DNA from: an uncultured Dokdonia sp.
Lineage (GTDB): Bacteria; Bacteroidota; Bacteroidia; Flavobacteriales; Flavobacteriaceae
Assembly: GCA_947503305.1 (NCBI GenBank)
Contig: CANNDF010000005.1
Location: 62,001-126,000, forward strand
DNA: 64,000 nt
Direction of reading: 5' to 3'
Both the position numbers and the translations under genes were made by a program. The notes beneath the pieces are model-generated. The model was not told the DNA's origin. It saw nothing but the letters and a program-made list of their open reading frames with translations, and did not search any database. Positions 36,601 to 45,625 of this stretch are shown here, in pieces. Position 1 is the stretch's first letter. Every line of letters begins with the position of its first letter.

Positions 36601-37323
36601 AAAACAGAATACTACTACCCATATGAGATTATCGACTATCCAGAACATGATAATGATGGGGAGATCGACTGTACAGACATTACCCTACCCGACGGAACGG
36701 TGATCCAACTGTGTGAAGATGGACTGCCCAATACTGGAGGCTCCTATGTATATGAACCGTTAATTACTGCCAATATGCTCAACCAGCCTGTAGGCGTACA
36801 GCAATATGACGGTACAGACGATCGCCCGGTATCTACGGTATTTACGGCCTATAATAATGACAAACAACCTGAAACCATCAGTACTGCAAAAGGCAACGGG
36901 CCTTTTGAAACCCGAATGACTTTTGAACAGTATGAAGCAGGTAATCTTGTACAGGCACGACAGATCGATGGAACCCCCGTCACCTTTATATGGGGATATA
37001 ACGAGCGCTATGTCATTGCCAAAATAAGCAATATGGAGTATGACAATCTCCCGGCATCGCTAGTTACAACGATAAAAAACAATGCCGATACGGGTACCGA
37101 AGCAGCGCTCCTGACAAGTTTAGAAACTTTACAAAGTGACAGTGTGCTGGTCGATAGCCAGATGTCCTATTATACCTACAAACCCAATATAGGCGTGAGT
37201 ACCGTCACAGATCCTACGGGTTATAGGATGCATTATTTTTATGACCCCTCCCAGCGCCTGCAACATGTAGAAGACCATGATGGAAATATCTTAAGTGAGA
37301 ACGAGTATAATTATAAAAACTAA
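33634..37323 (+). CDS. Large exported RHS-like protein (N-terminal partner)
   Basis: A 1229-aa exported protein (signal FLIGSLSVVYAQDGG). The opening SPEAAAFARYGDVAVNMYAG and GLSYDASGVKVNQMATPVGL are typical of Bacteroidota RHS proteins that form the start of a beta-cocoon. YD-type repeats appear late (YNDKQPETISTAKGN, YTYKPNIGVSTVTDPTGYRM). It ends without an RHS core or toxin tip (LSENEYNYKN). The next gene starts 7 bp later and continues the RHS theme, so the two proteins may form one split shell. No T9SS C-terminal sorting domain was recognised. Confidence 0.82.
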   Translation: MAKKVLFYVFLIGSLSVVYAQDGGGSSFNYENELSQRASVPQSPEAAAFARYGDVAVNMYAGLPNIQVPIYTHKGRELDVPIGLSYDASGVKVNQMATPVGLGWNLNVGGRISRQVNGLPDDFHPELSNGPYKSWYDAEVRTEMEKYLNPSHYFRPNSNGSHVYATENDARDYLEFLEKVHTQAYETQPDIYTINAMGLNETFTIDYVSKTPVPLHNPNIKIEITGGGTAIASGGGIVSFKVTSDNGTEYYFDAVEQTENLKDNDSGSNFFYGTRVRFTSSWYLTKVVSPLSKDTYEFEYATYTDHRDDPVSNIATEATTLIHPEHSNTTLQNANTSVKFFNRKVISKIRHNDKVFATFTSNSGHLGGPDLAITGISIHPDGNMTSGLGLSKRYDLTYSYFKTSSGVAINLANKLQLRLKLDEVIIKDASSQEVSDYTFEYIDPFELPSLTSTGQDYLGFYNGINTNNGLIPSTSTNEDHYPFSYGMSFPGSSSGANRSANFNFAKKGLLEKITYPTGGHTTFEYEGAEHLIYESSSETTLITKATLSNQNLTLPAVDLDLCNRVSYPLGGAPEEISPNVQSYSFEIGGTDEGPHTITYTKSFTNSDPIGLSVEPSQAVLIRKEDPTITYTWDTIFNGDCEVIDPSQIVWTYDDQQPATAATSTIFLEEGHFQILLPFFRTNTSKTVTIEGPETTHTSIAVPKERAGIRINTIKDYKDASTITRQKEYSYNQTRQITNPTFEYITNERHHSVNAAGVENQVDYQQLHRLAQPMFGGTEHIVYPSVTERIVDPANPTETLYKNYRFNTPSAGNSIYYKGSYNTTLSSGVYSASHYSKLPAFGSVTKESTATTSSENTYDEYPRLHYQNFGMAVAATGTNSNLYPTIVTNTVPGQGGYRIQFSTPKYTPTVGGAPPQAGPPDACNGEENCRPEIARLMLHKTYIYGYHGSEVVQSSSTKDAVTITSYYTYSQGHRRYLKTMTTQGTGSAPQKTEYYYPYEIIDYPEHDNDGEIDCTDITLPDGTVIQLCEDGLPNTGGSYVYEPLITANMLNQPVGVQQYDGTDDRPVSTVFTAYNNDKQPETISTAKGNGPFETRMTFEQYEAGNLVQARQIDGTPVTFIWGYNERYVIAKISNMEYDNLPASLVTTIKNNADTGTEAALLTSLETLQSDSVLVDSQMSYYTYKPNIGVSTVTDPTGYRMHYFYDPSQRLQHVEDHDGNILSENEYNYKN

Positions 37324-37330
37324 TAGCACC

Positions 37331-40300
37331 ATGAAAAAGATTTTATTTGTAGTGCTAGTAGCACTCCCGACCTTCCTTTTTGGACAAACTACCACACAGA
37401 ACTATGTAAAGAGTACCGTATATGAAGTACCTGTTACCGCAGGACAGCAGACTACGGTCTCTGATGATGATAAGATAGAAAGCGTTACCTATTATGACGG
37501 ACTGGGAAGACCTATCCAGAGTGTGGCACAACGCGCCGCTATAGGAGATCGTGACCTTGTAACCATTACCGAGTATGATGCCTTTGGGAGAACTCCCAGA
37601 CAATATTTACCACAGAGTGTATCAAACAATCACGGGAACTACCGCTCCCATGAAGGGGTAAAAACGGCCATTAATGCCTATTACAGTGCCCGATATCCCG
37701 AGGATGCTATAAGCCCTGGAGTGATCAATGCCTATAGCGAGACCCTTTTTGAAGATAGCTGGGGCAGTCGTGTTATAGAACAAGGCGCGCCTGGAGCCAC
37801 ATGGGCACTAGATCCTACGACAGATACCGATCATACCACAAAAAATGAATACCTCAGTAATTCTAAGACACATCATGCCGACGGACTACTTAGTATAGGG
37901 GATGATGTTGCTCACTTTGTCGTAAGCTTCCCAGGAGATAACCTAATGGATCCCCAACTGGAATATACGGGAACCTATGAGGCACAGCAGCTCTTTAAAA
38001 GCATTACCAAAGACGAAAACTGGACGCCTGCCAGTGAGAAAGACCATACGGTAGAACGTTTTACCAATGACCGAGGACAGCTACTTTTAAAACGTACCTA
38101 TGCAAACAACATCCCTCATGATACCTATTATGTATATGACCATTATGGCAATCTCACTTTTGTATTACCTCCCGAAGCGACCGATGCGATATTAAGTAAT
38201 TTTAGATATGAGGCATCAAGCCAGTATATCCCACACAATGATTTTTACCGTCCCAAAGAGGATAATGGGCAAGGTAGCGGAGGGTGCCAGGTGACGATCG
38301 CTGGTGATCTTATAGTTGCAGACTTTGATATTACCTTTTCTCCTGGCAACAAATTGCGTAATGGGGTGTACGGGAGTGCATTACAACTACCTGACCTTGT
38401 AGTGGCAAATCTTCTTTTTCCAGAAAATCCTGTAGCCAGCTATCGTTTACAGGTACAGAACCAGCAACTATACCTTGACGGTGATGGGCATGTGAGTGGT
38501 ATCCAGGAACTCGTATCGATGCAATTACCAGTACAGACAGGAACGGTAAGTCCCGATATAATTGCACAACTGGGGTATGAATATCATTATGACCATCGCA
38601 ATCGCGTGGTTGAGAAAAAAATCCCACAAAAAGCATGGGAGTATATCGTATATGACAAACTGGACCGTCCTGTACTTGTACAAAGCGGTAATCTAAGAAC
38701 GCAGGATCAATGGCTGTTTACCAAGTATGATGCTCTGGGGCGTGTGACGTATACGGGGATCTATACCTTTAACGGGAGTTGTACCACCACAGGTACCACC
38801 TCAAAAAACGGAGACCAGAAAGACCCCAACGTAAAATGGAAAAATGCCAATCTGAGTCACATCCCTAGTAGCGTTTCTGATAACTGTAAGCGCCTCACAT
38901 TACAAGAGACCATAAATACCGAGACGGTACTTTATGAATCTAAAACCAGCCCCTATACCCTAGATGGAACGATGCTCTATTACACCAACCAGGCATTCCC
39001 AAGGGTACAGCTGGAGTTGCATAGTGTGAGTTATTACGATACTTATGATTTTGACTGGGACTATGCAGGGGCATTGTCCAATCCTTCCAGTGCCGATGCC
39101 TATGGACAGACCAAAACCCCATCGACCAAGGGCATGCCTACCGGAGGAAAAATACGTACCCTGGGTACTAATGACTGGACGGTAAGTTATATGGTCTATG
39201 ATTACAAACGCAGACCTATTTATACAGCCAGTTATACTAAGTATCTGGATACAAAAGACATAGGACGCACCCATCTGGATTTTGCCGGACGTACACTGGA
39301 AAGTGAGGCACAGCATACCAAAGGGACCAATGCCACCATCACCACTCATGATTATTTTACCTATGATGTACAGGGACGACTGTTACGTCATGAGCAACAG
39401 ATGGACAATGACCCTCGGGAGCTTATTGTAAGCAATACCTATGATGCCATCGGGCTCTTAGAACAAAAACAAGTAGGAGGCGCCATATCTGATGCAGATG
39501 GTCTGCAACAGGTAGACTATACCTATAATATACGGGGCTGGATGCGAGGTATTAATGGAGCTATGATTGACAACCCTACCCAGCAAACCAATGATCTGTT
39601 TGGGTTTAAGATCAATTACCATACAAAAGAGTTGTCCAGCAATCTGGGGGACCCTCTTTATAATGGAAACATCAGTGAGACCCTATGGCGTACGGCAAAT
39701 ACCGATACAGGGGTCAAGGGCTATGTATACAGATACGATGCCCTCAACCGTCTGGAAGATGCCCTATTGCATATCAAAGATCCGGGAGCGACAGATTTTA
39801 GTAATACCCGTGCCTATGGCGAAAAAATAAATGGGTATGATAAAAACGGGAATATCCTGGAACTCTACAGAACAGGCCCTATGCTACCCGATGGGATTCA
39901 TGCCGAAGTATGGGATGATCTGGATTATAATTATAATGGAAACCAGTTGACCGCTGTACGCGAAAAAGACTTCAGCACGTATGATGTACGTCAAGAAGGC
40001 TTTCAAGATGGTACTGGTTTAAGCACACAGATAGACTATACCTATGATGTAGATGGTAACCTACTTACAGACAGCAATAAAAATATTACAAATATTACGT
40101 ATAATCATTTGAATTTACCCACAGGAATCACCACACCCGAAGGAACAATTACGTATATTTATGATGCAGGAGGATCCAAGCTCGCAAAGACCGTCACTCC
40201 TAATGGAGTTACCCCTAGTACCAAAAGCTATGCAGGTGGGTATATCTATACCGATGACGTATTGAGTATGATCTCCCAGCCCGAAGGCTATATTACGCCC

Positions 40301-41833
40301 GATGGAAGTTCTTATACATACGCCTATACCTATACCGACCATCTTGGGAACAAGCGGCTTACGTATCAGGATACTCAAAGTGAGTTAAGTAATGAGAGCT
40401 TTACTACTACCACAGAAGGCTGGAACCGCTATGGAAGTACAACCAGTACCACTATTGTCAATGGGCATATTTTGGTAGAAACCACCATGCCTAGCAGAGG
40501 TATCTGGAAGCAATATGCATTAGGTGCCGATGCCGATACTTTTACCATTACTATAGACGCCCAGCGCTCTGATGATTTTAATCTCTTTCTGACATTTAAT
40601 CAGTATAGTGCCTCGGGTACAAATCTAGGAACTTTATATGTACATAACCTCCCAGACGGTGCTTACACAAAGAGTATCCCATTACATGAAAACACAGCTT
40701 CTGTAAGGATTCATATACGAAGCCTGGGTCCAGAGACAGAAGGAATAAGCTCTTTTGAGATAGACAGTATCATGATAGACACCTCTATTCTGGAGATTAT
40801 AGAAGAAAACAACTACTTCCCTTTTGGATTGAAACACAAAGGGTATAATGATCTCGTAAGTGCAAACGTAAATCCTGTGGCTAGTACTTTTGGGTATAAC
40901 GGGATGGAGCAAAGTGAGGAGTTAGGACTCAATACTTTAGATTTTGGCGCTCGTAATTACGACCCTGCTATAGGACGATGGATGAATATCGATCCTCTGG
41001 CAGAACAAATGCGACGTCACTCACCCTATAACTATGCGTTTAACAATCCTGTTTTCTTTATCGATCCCGATGGAATGCGTTCCTATGGAGGAGACTTTAT
41101 GACCACAGCTGGACGTACAGGAGGTAATGGACCTGGATTACTAGAAGAAGGGGAAGAAGAAGAACCAGAAGAAGAAGAGGATAAAGAGGAAGAAAACTCC
41201 AGCGAGGATACTACTTCTAGTGAAAATGATGACTCTGCTAATAGTGATGGAGATACTTCTTCTTGTGATGATTGTACTAAATGTCCTGAGACTTGTGGTA
41301 ATGCATCTGTTAAAACAGATAATACAGAAGAATCTCAATGGGATAATTCTTCAATGGCATGGGCTTTGGGCACATCGGGAGTTTTACTAGCAGATGATGC
41401 TACAGGAATAGGTGTGCTAGACGATATTGCGATTCCTTTTGTTCTTGCAGGCGGATCAATAGCTTATTTATATGACAATGCTGATTTATTAGCAAAACAA
41501 GCAAAAGAGATTAATAAAATACTCGAAAAGAATCTTGGTGGTGCTGGCTTTTCATATGAATTGAGAGCTACTAAAAGTGGATTATACCCAATAATGACTA
41601 GAGGTAGCTCTATACCAACTGGTTATACGCATCTAAATGTTGGTGATGTATGGAAATATGGGGAAACCTCTAAAGGCTTTAGTAGATATTCTGGATTAGC
41701 TGAATCTAATTTGGTTATGATACCTATATTTTACGGTACAATTCCTGAAATAAAAGTACAAGAAAAGATTATGATTTATAGCTATGCGCTTATTAATGGT
41801 AAATTACCCCCAGGAAATAAAATATTTAGATAA
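37331..41833 (+). CDS. RHS repeat-associated core protein with probable GIY-YIG/URI-type nuclease tip
   Basis: A 1500-aa exported polymorphic toxin from the ATG at 37331 (VLVALPTFLFGQ signal). In order: a DUF6443-like start (SVTYYDGLGRPIQSVAQ), many YD repeats (YDALGRVTYTGIYTF, YDYKRRPIYTASY), a carbohydrate-binding-like insertion at about 1025-1150, the RHS core at about 1156-1248 ([20 protein letters not shown]), an acidic Glu/Asp/Ser linker at about 1270-1333, then the variable tip. The tip contains VWKYGETSKGFSRYSG, a late Glu (VQEKIMIYSY) and GKLPPGNKIF, matching the pattern of GIY-YIG/URI-fold nuclease toxins. Base composition shifts to very AT-rich after about 41.1 kb. Confidence 0.85.
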   Translation: MKKILFVVLVALPTFLFGQTTTQNYVKSTVYEVPVTAGQQTTVSDDDKIESVTYYDGLGRPIQSVAQRAAIGDRDLVTITEYDAFGRTPRQYLPQSVSNNHGNYRSHEGVKTAINAYYSARYPEDAISPGVINAYSETLFEDSWGSRVIEQGAPGATWALDPTTDTDHTTKNEYLSNSKTHHADGLLSIGDDVAHFVVSFPGDNLMDPQLEYTGTYEAQQLFKSITKDENWTPASEKDHTVERFTNDRGQLLLKRTYANNIPHDTYYVYDHYGNLTFVLPPEATDAILSNFRYEASSQYIPHNDFYRPKEDNGQGSGGCQVTIAGDLIVADFDITFSPGNKLRNGVYGSALQLPDLVVANLLFPENPVASYRLQVQNQQLYLDGDGHVSGIQELVSMQLPVQTGTVSPDIIAQLGYEYHYDHRNRVVEKKIPQKAWEYIVYDKLDRPVLVQSGNLRTQDQWLFTKYDALGRVTYTGIYTFNGSCTTTGTTSKNGDQKDPNVKWKNANLSHIPSSVSDNCKRLTLQETINTETVLYESKTSPYTLDGTMLYYTNQAFPRVQLELHSVSYYDTYDFDWDYAGALSNPSSADAYGQTKTPSTKGMPTGGKIRTLGTNDWTVSYMVYDYKRRPIYTASYTKYLDTKDIGRTHLDFAGRTLESEAQHTKGTNATITTHDYFTYDVQGRLLRHEQQMDNDPRELIVSNTYDAIGLLEQKQVGGAISDADGLQQVDYTYNIRGWMRGINGAMIDNPTQQTNDLFGFKINYHTKELSSNLGDPLYNGNISETLWRTANTDTGVKGYVYRYDALNRLEDALLHIKDPGATDFSNTRAYGEKINGYDKNGNILELYRTGPMLPDGIHAEVWDDLDYNYNGNQLTAVREKDFSTYDVRQEGFQDGTGLSTQIDYTYDVDGNLLTDSNKNITNITYNHLNLPTGITTPEGTITYIYDAGGSKLAKTVTPNGVTPSTKSYAGGYIYTDDVLSMISQPEGYITPDGSSYTYAYTYTDHLGNKRLTYQDTQSELSNESFTTTTEGWNRYGSTTSTTIVNGHILVETTMPSRGIWKQYALGADADTFTITIDAQRSDDFNLFLTFNQYSASGTNLGTLYVHNLPDGAYTKSIPLHENTASVRIHIRSLGPETEGISSFEIDSIMIDTSILEIIEENNYFPFGLKHKGYNDLVSANVNPVASTFGYNGMEQSEELGLNTLDFGARNYDPAIGRWMNIDPLAEQMRRHSPYNYAFNNPVFFIDPDGMRSYGGDFMTTAGRTGGNGPGLLEEGEEEEPEEEEDKEEENSSEDTTSSENDDSANSDGDTSSCDDCTKCPETCGNASVKTDNTEESQWDNSSMAWALGTSGVLLADDATGIGVLDDIAIPFVLAGGSIAYLYDNADLLAKQAKEINKILEKNLGGAGFSYELRATKSGLYPIMTRGSSIPTGYTHLNVGDVWKYGETSKGFSRYSGLAESNLVMIPIFYGTIPEIKVQEKIMIYSYALINGKLPPGNKIFR

Positions 41834-41839
41834 AAAATT

Positions 41840-42280
41840 ATGAAATTTAAACTTGGAATATCTGTGTCAAGAGAAGTAGATTCTGCTCTAATTATTAACA
41901 TATCTAATAAATTAGAGGATTTTTTTAACGAAGAAAATTATGGTGATGGAGTAAAAGGTATAACTATTGGCTTAATCTGTGTTAGTGAAAACTATGAAGC
42001 ATTTTTTAAAATAAATAAGCCAAAGTATACAAAAGAGAAAAAAGTAAAAGGAATTGATGGTATCACTTATTATACAGAAAACTCTTTTACTTATGATTGT
42101 AAGATTAATTTTAACACTTATCAAAGTGCTAATGATATCGGGAGAAAAAAACTTGTTTCTGAAAATATACTATCTATAAGTAAAGAAGTTTTTAAAAAGA
42201 AAAGAATAAAAGACTTTAATGAGGATGATTTTATAAAAGCTTTAGAAAGTTTTTTTATAAAAAAAGGTTATATAGAATAG
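41840..42280 (+). CDS. Predicted immunity protein for the RHS toxin tip
   Basis: A 146-aa cytosolic protein without a signal peptide, starting 6 bp after the toxin stop. The family was not recognised with certainty. The mixed alpha/beta pattern with a long strand segment (GVKGITIGLICVSENYEAFF) and Lys-rich C-terminus is common for immunity proteins. The assignment rests on position and on very AT-rich composition matching the toxin tip. It would neutralise the nuclease tip in the cytoplasm. Confidence 0.65.
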   Translation: MKFKLGISVSREVDSALIINISNKLEDFFNEENYGDGVKGITIGLICVSENYEAFFKINKPKYTKEKKVKGIDGITYYTENSFTYDCKINFNTYQSANDIGRKKLVSENILSISKEVFKKKRIKDFNEDDFIKALESFFIKKGYIE

Positions 42281-42310
42281 TATAGTAAAAAAGGTCATAA
42301 GTATAAATAA

Positions 42311-42354
42311 TTAATATCTAGCAGTCTAATATTTTAAAAACTGCTAGATATTAA
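42311..42354 (+). terminator. Hairpin after the cognate immunity gene
   Basis: TTAATATCTAGCAGT pairs exactly with ACTGCTAGATATTAA (15 bp, 14-nt loop). It may terminate the active RHS operon. No strong T-tract follows. Confidence 0.55.
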
Positions 42355-42462
42355 TGTTCTTTGAAATAAAAAATCCTCATTTTCTTTGGTTCTTTCTTTT
42401 TAAAAAGAAAGAACTCTTTAGAGTTTTAAAATCTATCGATTTTAAAACGTGCTGGAAGGAAT
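42355..42462 (+). repeat. Inter-cassette repeat, copy 1
   Basis: It starts TTCTTTGAAATAAAAAATCC, contains the inverted repeat TTCTTTCTTTTTAAAAAGAA and TTTAGAGTTTTAAAATC, and ends CGTGCTGGAAGGAAT. It is followed by a decayed RHS-core remnant (CACTTCCCTTTTGAATTGAA, compare CTACTTCCCTTTTGGATTGA at 40814). Confidence 0.8.
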
Positions 42463-42514
42463 TAACCACTTCCCTTTTGAATTGAAACACAAAAGAAGCC
42501 ACTGAGTATTCTGA

Positions 42515-42841
42515 AAAAGTAGTAGATGTCCAAATACAAATTGCACTCTTCCTTATGGGTTTATTGGGAAAGGAGGTATAATATTTAAAGGTCTTGGTTC
42601 TACTGGAAGGACAATAGCTAAAAATTTAGTTGAGCAGATGACAATGAAAAATATCGTCCAAAATCCAGCTCTTGGTAAAGTTATTATGGCTGGAGGACAT
42701 CATGGAGCTGCAGCAATGCAACGTCTAGGAGAAAAAACAATACCTACTGTTGTTAGACAATGGAGTAGTCTTTCTAAGGCAGTTCAACAAAGACTTTTAA
42801 ATAGCCCTAATGGTAAAGCTCTATCAAATTATTTAAAATGA
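42515..42841 (+). pseudogene. Orphan RHS toxin tail, cassette 1
   Basis: The frame is open from 42515 to TGA at 42839-42841, but no credible start exists. The ATG at 42638 used by the track is internal. The translation IIFKGLGSTGRTIAKNLVEQ then MTMKNIVQNPALGKVIM resembles the C-terminal tail of RHS toxins that begin with a G-S-x-GRT-x-x-x-L-x-EQ motif. A displaced RHS fragment lies just upstream at about 42450-42495. It overlaps the next gene's start (ATGATG), so it is a toxin-tail/immunity cassette without its delivery shell. Confidence 0.7.
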
Positions 42842-43128
42842 TGAAAAATTGGTACAAAGTAAGTAAATCCAATAAGAATATTTGCGGAAATTGTAATGGT
42901 CAATTTGAAGGATTACAATCTTTAGACCATCATTCAGGAATTTGTCCTGAATGTAGAATAGATTGTATATGGTTTTCTTTTAAAGATGATAAAACATTAC
43001 AAGTTATCCCTGAATATGCACCTAAAGGATTTCTAATATTCATCAGATGGGCACAAAAAGAATTAGATGAATTAGAATTTTTGGAATTGGTAGTTTCTTT
43101 TGAAGAAATCGCAAATGCTTTAAAATAA
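42838..43128 (+). CDS. Putative orphan immunity protein, cassette 1
   Basis: A 96-aa protein overlapping the toxin tail stop. It has two CxxC pairs (ICGNCNGQF and ICPECRIDC) that suggest a small zinc ribbon. No signal peptide, so cytosolic. Family not recognised. Assigned from position directly behind a toxin tail. Confidence 0.6.
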   Translation: MMKNWYKVSKSNKNICGNCNGQFEGLQSLDHHSGICPECRIDCIWFSFKDDKTLQVIPEYAPKGFLIFIRWAQKELDELEFLELVVSFEEIANALK

Positions 43129-43141
43129 AATTAGGTGTTAG

Positions 43142-43186
43142 TGTAGTAAAAAAGGCCATGGGTTAAGACATGATTATAAATAGCTA
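43142..43186 (+). repeat. Array-boundary repeat, internal copy
   Basis: GTAGTAAAAAAGGCCATGGG followed by TTAAGACATGATTATAAATA. It is closely matched at 48350-48395 (TTTAGTAAAAAAGTCATGAG, then CTAAGGCATGGTTATAAATA) and more weakly at 42281-42310. A hairpin (ATCAATAGT/ACTATTGGT) follows at about 43190-43225. Confidence 0.7.
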
Positions 43187-43275
43187 GAAATCAATAGTTA
43201 GATTAAAATTTGACTATTGGTTTTTATCGTTCATTGATATATTGGCAGAAGTAAAAATTACAAAAGAACTCTTAA

Positions 43276-44325
43276 AATAAAGATTCTTTAAATCGGTGTG
43301 AGTCAATTAGGTCATCATTTTTTTCGCGAAAGCGTATTGTTTTTGGTTACAATGGTAAAGAACAAAGTGAAGAGCTAGGTTTAAATACCTTAGACTTTGG
43401 GGCTCGTAATTACGACCCTGCTATAGGACGATGGATGAACATTGATCCTCTGGCAGAACAAATGCGTAGACATAGCCCTTATAACTATGCGTTTAACAAT
43501 CCAGTGTTCTTTATTGATCCCGATGGGATGGCGCCCGCATCTTTTGGATGGGCTAGCTGTATCTCATGTGGTAATGATGAAAAAGATGAGGGAGAAGGTA
43601 TTGAAGAAGAGCATGAACGTAATAGAGAATCTGTTAGAGATGATGTTGCTGCAAAAAAAATAGTTAATAATTTCAGCAAGCTTGGAACAAACAACAACTC
43701 TGAATTTTCTATATTTAATGCTATTCCTAATCTAGATGGATATAATATTTCTAATGGAAAAATTGGTTCAGATGAATTTAATGAACAAACCGGTTATGAT
43801 AGTGAACTAGGCACTGAATCTATGCTAGAACGACGCAATAGTTACTTAAAACAAACTCTTGAAGAAATACTTGACATGAATGAAATATTAAGTACAGGAA
43901 AAGATGTATTACAGGTTGTAGCGAGTGGGGATGTACCTGGTATTACATTAAAAGAAATTGCTGGTTCTCCATTTGCCATGCACGAAAATGGTGCAGGTGG
44001 TATTCCTTTAATTGGAGGTTTATTTTCTGAAATGGCAAAAGATCAATCAAATGGAGAAGCTTTTTTCTCAAATCAAAATGTATGGGATAAAGCTTTTCAA
44101 GGACTATCAGGTTTAAATTCTATTAATGATTTTAGTAATACTAATATGGTGGTAATTCATTCTAATATTGCATTAATGGAAGGTTTTTATAAATCTTCTA
44201 GGTTTGAGCATGTCGGCATAAATAACCAAGGAGGTAATTATAACTGGATTCATGTCGGTGCTCAAGTAGGAAAAAATATAACAATTTACTTTTCAATTAA
44301 AAACAATGCAAAATTTAAAGATTAA
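43276..44325 (+). pseudogene. Orphan RHS core fragment with alternative toxin tip, cassette 2
   Basis: The frame is open from 43276. RHS homology starts near 43342 ([20 protein letters not shown]) and runs through the core end ([16 protein letters not shown]), then switches to a tip of about 265 aa unlike the intact one ([20 protein letters not shown] near the middle, then the C-terminus [15 protein letters not shown]). The ATG at 43435 is internal to the core, so no proper start or signal peptide exists. Toxin activity was not recognised. A decayed GCGAAAGCG palindrome lies right at the breakpoint (43322-43334). Confidence 0.8.
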
Positions 44326-45031
44326 CTACTTTCTACTTCTATGTTTTTTCTTAAGCATTCTTATATCTTGTACTAACGATGCAAAAAAGATGCTAGAAAC
44401 TTCAAAAAAAATTCAAACTGACACATTACAGTATATTCATAATGCTGATGATTTTTTGGGACATCCAAAAGTTAGAACAAAAGAAATATACAGAGCTGGT
44501 TTGGTAATAGACACTATTAATTGGAAAAAAAATCCACCTTTTGACAGTATTATAGTAAAAAAAAGAAATAATATATTTTGGATTGCATATCAGGATCAAG
44601 GCGAAATAGTGTTAAAGTATCCTAATAAATCTTATGAAGTTTGCAGAACTAGAATAGATTCCAATGGTATTAAAAATAATTTCATTCCATTTTATAATGA
44701 AAATGGGATTGATTATTTCAGGTTATTTATAGATAATAAAAATGAAGTTTTAATTAACCTAAATTCTAACGCCCTTGCAGGTATTAATACTACTAGTAGT
44801 AAATATAAATATTTTAGTTCATTTTATAAGGACACAGGCATCCCTGAAATGCTTAAGCTTATCCATAACAATGGTGAGCATAATATTAATATTTCTTTTT
44901 ACAAAAACTCTAAAATTAAATCTATAATTTATGGTAAGCCCTTTAAACCAATTAAAACATATATGTTTGATGAAAGTGGCGTATTAAGTGTACAAGATGG
45001 AGATAATCCCAGTGTAATTTATAATAGATAG
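44306..45031 (+). CDS. Putative immunity lipoprotein, cassette 2
   Basis: A 241-aa lipoprotein ([18 protein letters not shown]) whose start overlaps the end of the orphan toxin fragment by 20 bp. The mature protein has repeated strand-rich segments ending in [18 protein letters not shown], as in MORN/antitoxin-like beta-sheet proteins, but the family is not recognised. Its exported location suggests that the matching toxin tip acts in the periplasm or at the cell surface. Assigned from position. Confidence 0.6.
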   Translation: MQNLKINYFLLLCFFLSILISCTNDAKKMLETSKKIQTDTLQYIHNADDFLGHPKVRTKEIYRAGLVIDTINWKKNPPFDSIIVKKRNNIFWIAYQDQGEIVLKYPNKSYEVCRTRIDSNGIKNNFIPFYNENGIDYFRLFIDNKNEVLINLNSNALAGINTTSSKYKYFSSFYKDTGIPEMLKLIHNNGEHNINISFYKNSKIKSIIYGKPFKPIKTYMFDESGVLSVQDGDNPSVIYNR

Positions 45032-45139
45032 TAAAATGTCATATTATATTAAATCTATCCAATGCATCTATAAGATATTCAAAATAGGACATAGCTTAAA
45101 GACTGAAAATAACTAATACGTTGATTGCTGTTCCTCTTA

Positions 45140-45222
45140 GCTCTTTGACAAAATATTTTTCTAAGAGTTTTAAAATTGAAAGGTTTTTATAAAAACCTTT
45201 CAATTTTAAAAGAATTTCCCAT
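45140..45222 (+). repeat. Inter-cassette repeat, copy 2
   Basis: It starts GCTCTTTGACAAAATATTTT. The inverted repeat AAAATTGAAAGGTTTTTATA is followed by its reverse complement to TTTTAAAA. Similar arms occur in copy 5 (47667-47704). Confidence 0.75.
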
Positions 45223-45236
45223 AAAATAAATTTAAA

Positions 45237-45488
45237 ATGAATAAAACTGAACTTAAAAGAAAATTAACTGCTTTAGACGTTAATTATCAAGAGTATTCCT
45301 TAGATGGAGAATTAATATCTGATAACATTATTTTATATAATTCTTATCATACTTGGGACGTATTTTATCTTGATGAAAGAGGTGATAGGCACGAGGAAAA
45401 GAGTTTCTCTTCTGAAAAAGAGGCCTGCGAATACATCTATAAATTGTTTAAAGAGTCGAAAGAAATAGAAAAAAAATATTTGAAATAA
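45237..45488 (+). CDS. Putative orphan immunity protein, cassette 3
   Basis: An 83-aa acidic cytosolic protein containing WDVFYLDERGDRHEEKSF and EACEYIYKLF. From memory this layout recurs as a small hypothetical protein next to RHS toxins, possibly an immunity family, but I cannot name it. A clear toxin tail directly before it was not found; only copy 2 of the repeat precedes it. Confidence 0.55.
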   Translation: MNKTELKRKLTALDVNYQEYSLDGELISDNIILYNSYHTWDVFYLDERGDRHEEKSFSSEKEACEYIYKLFKESKEIEKKYLK

Positions 45489-45566
45489 TAGATATCAATT
45501 TTAAATAAAGCTTACCATGCTAATTTAATAGAGGTAATGTACCAGAAACACTACTTGTATTAACAA

Positions 45567-45625
45567 GTTCTTTGAAAATATTTTTCTTTAGTTCTTTCTT
45601 TTTAAAAAGAAAGAACTCCCTAAAG
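45567..45625 (+). repeat. Inter-cassette repeat, copy 3
   Basis: GTTCTTTGAAAATATTTTTC leading to the inverted repeat GTTCTTTCTTTTTAAAAAGA, then AAGAACTCCC. It is the shortest copy. Confidence 0.75.

Noticed and set aside
38331-40912. Minus-strand and short ORFs within the RHS genes
   Set aside because: Shadows of the RHS reading frame, composed of reversed repeat codons.
43435-44325. The 43435 ORF as an intact gene
   Set aside because: Its ATG lies inside the RHS core, and homology extends upstream to 43342 without a start, so it is an orphan fragment.
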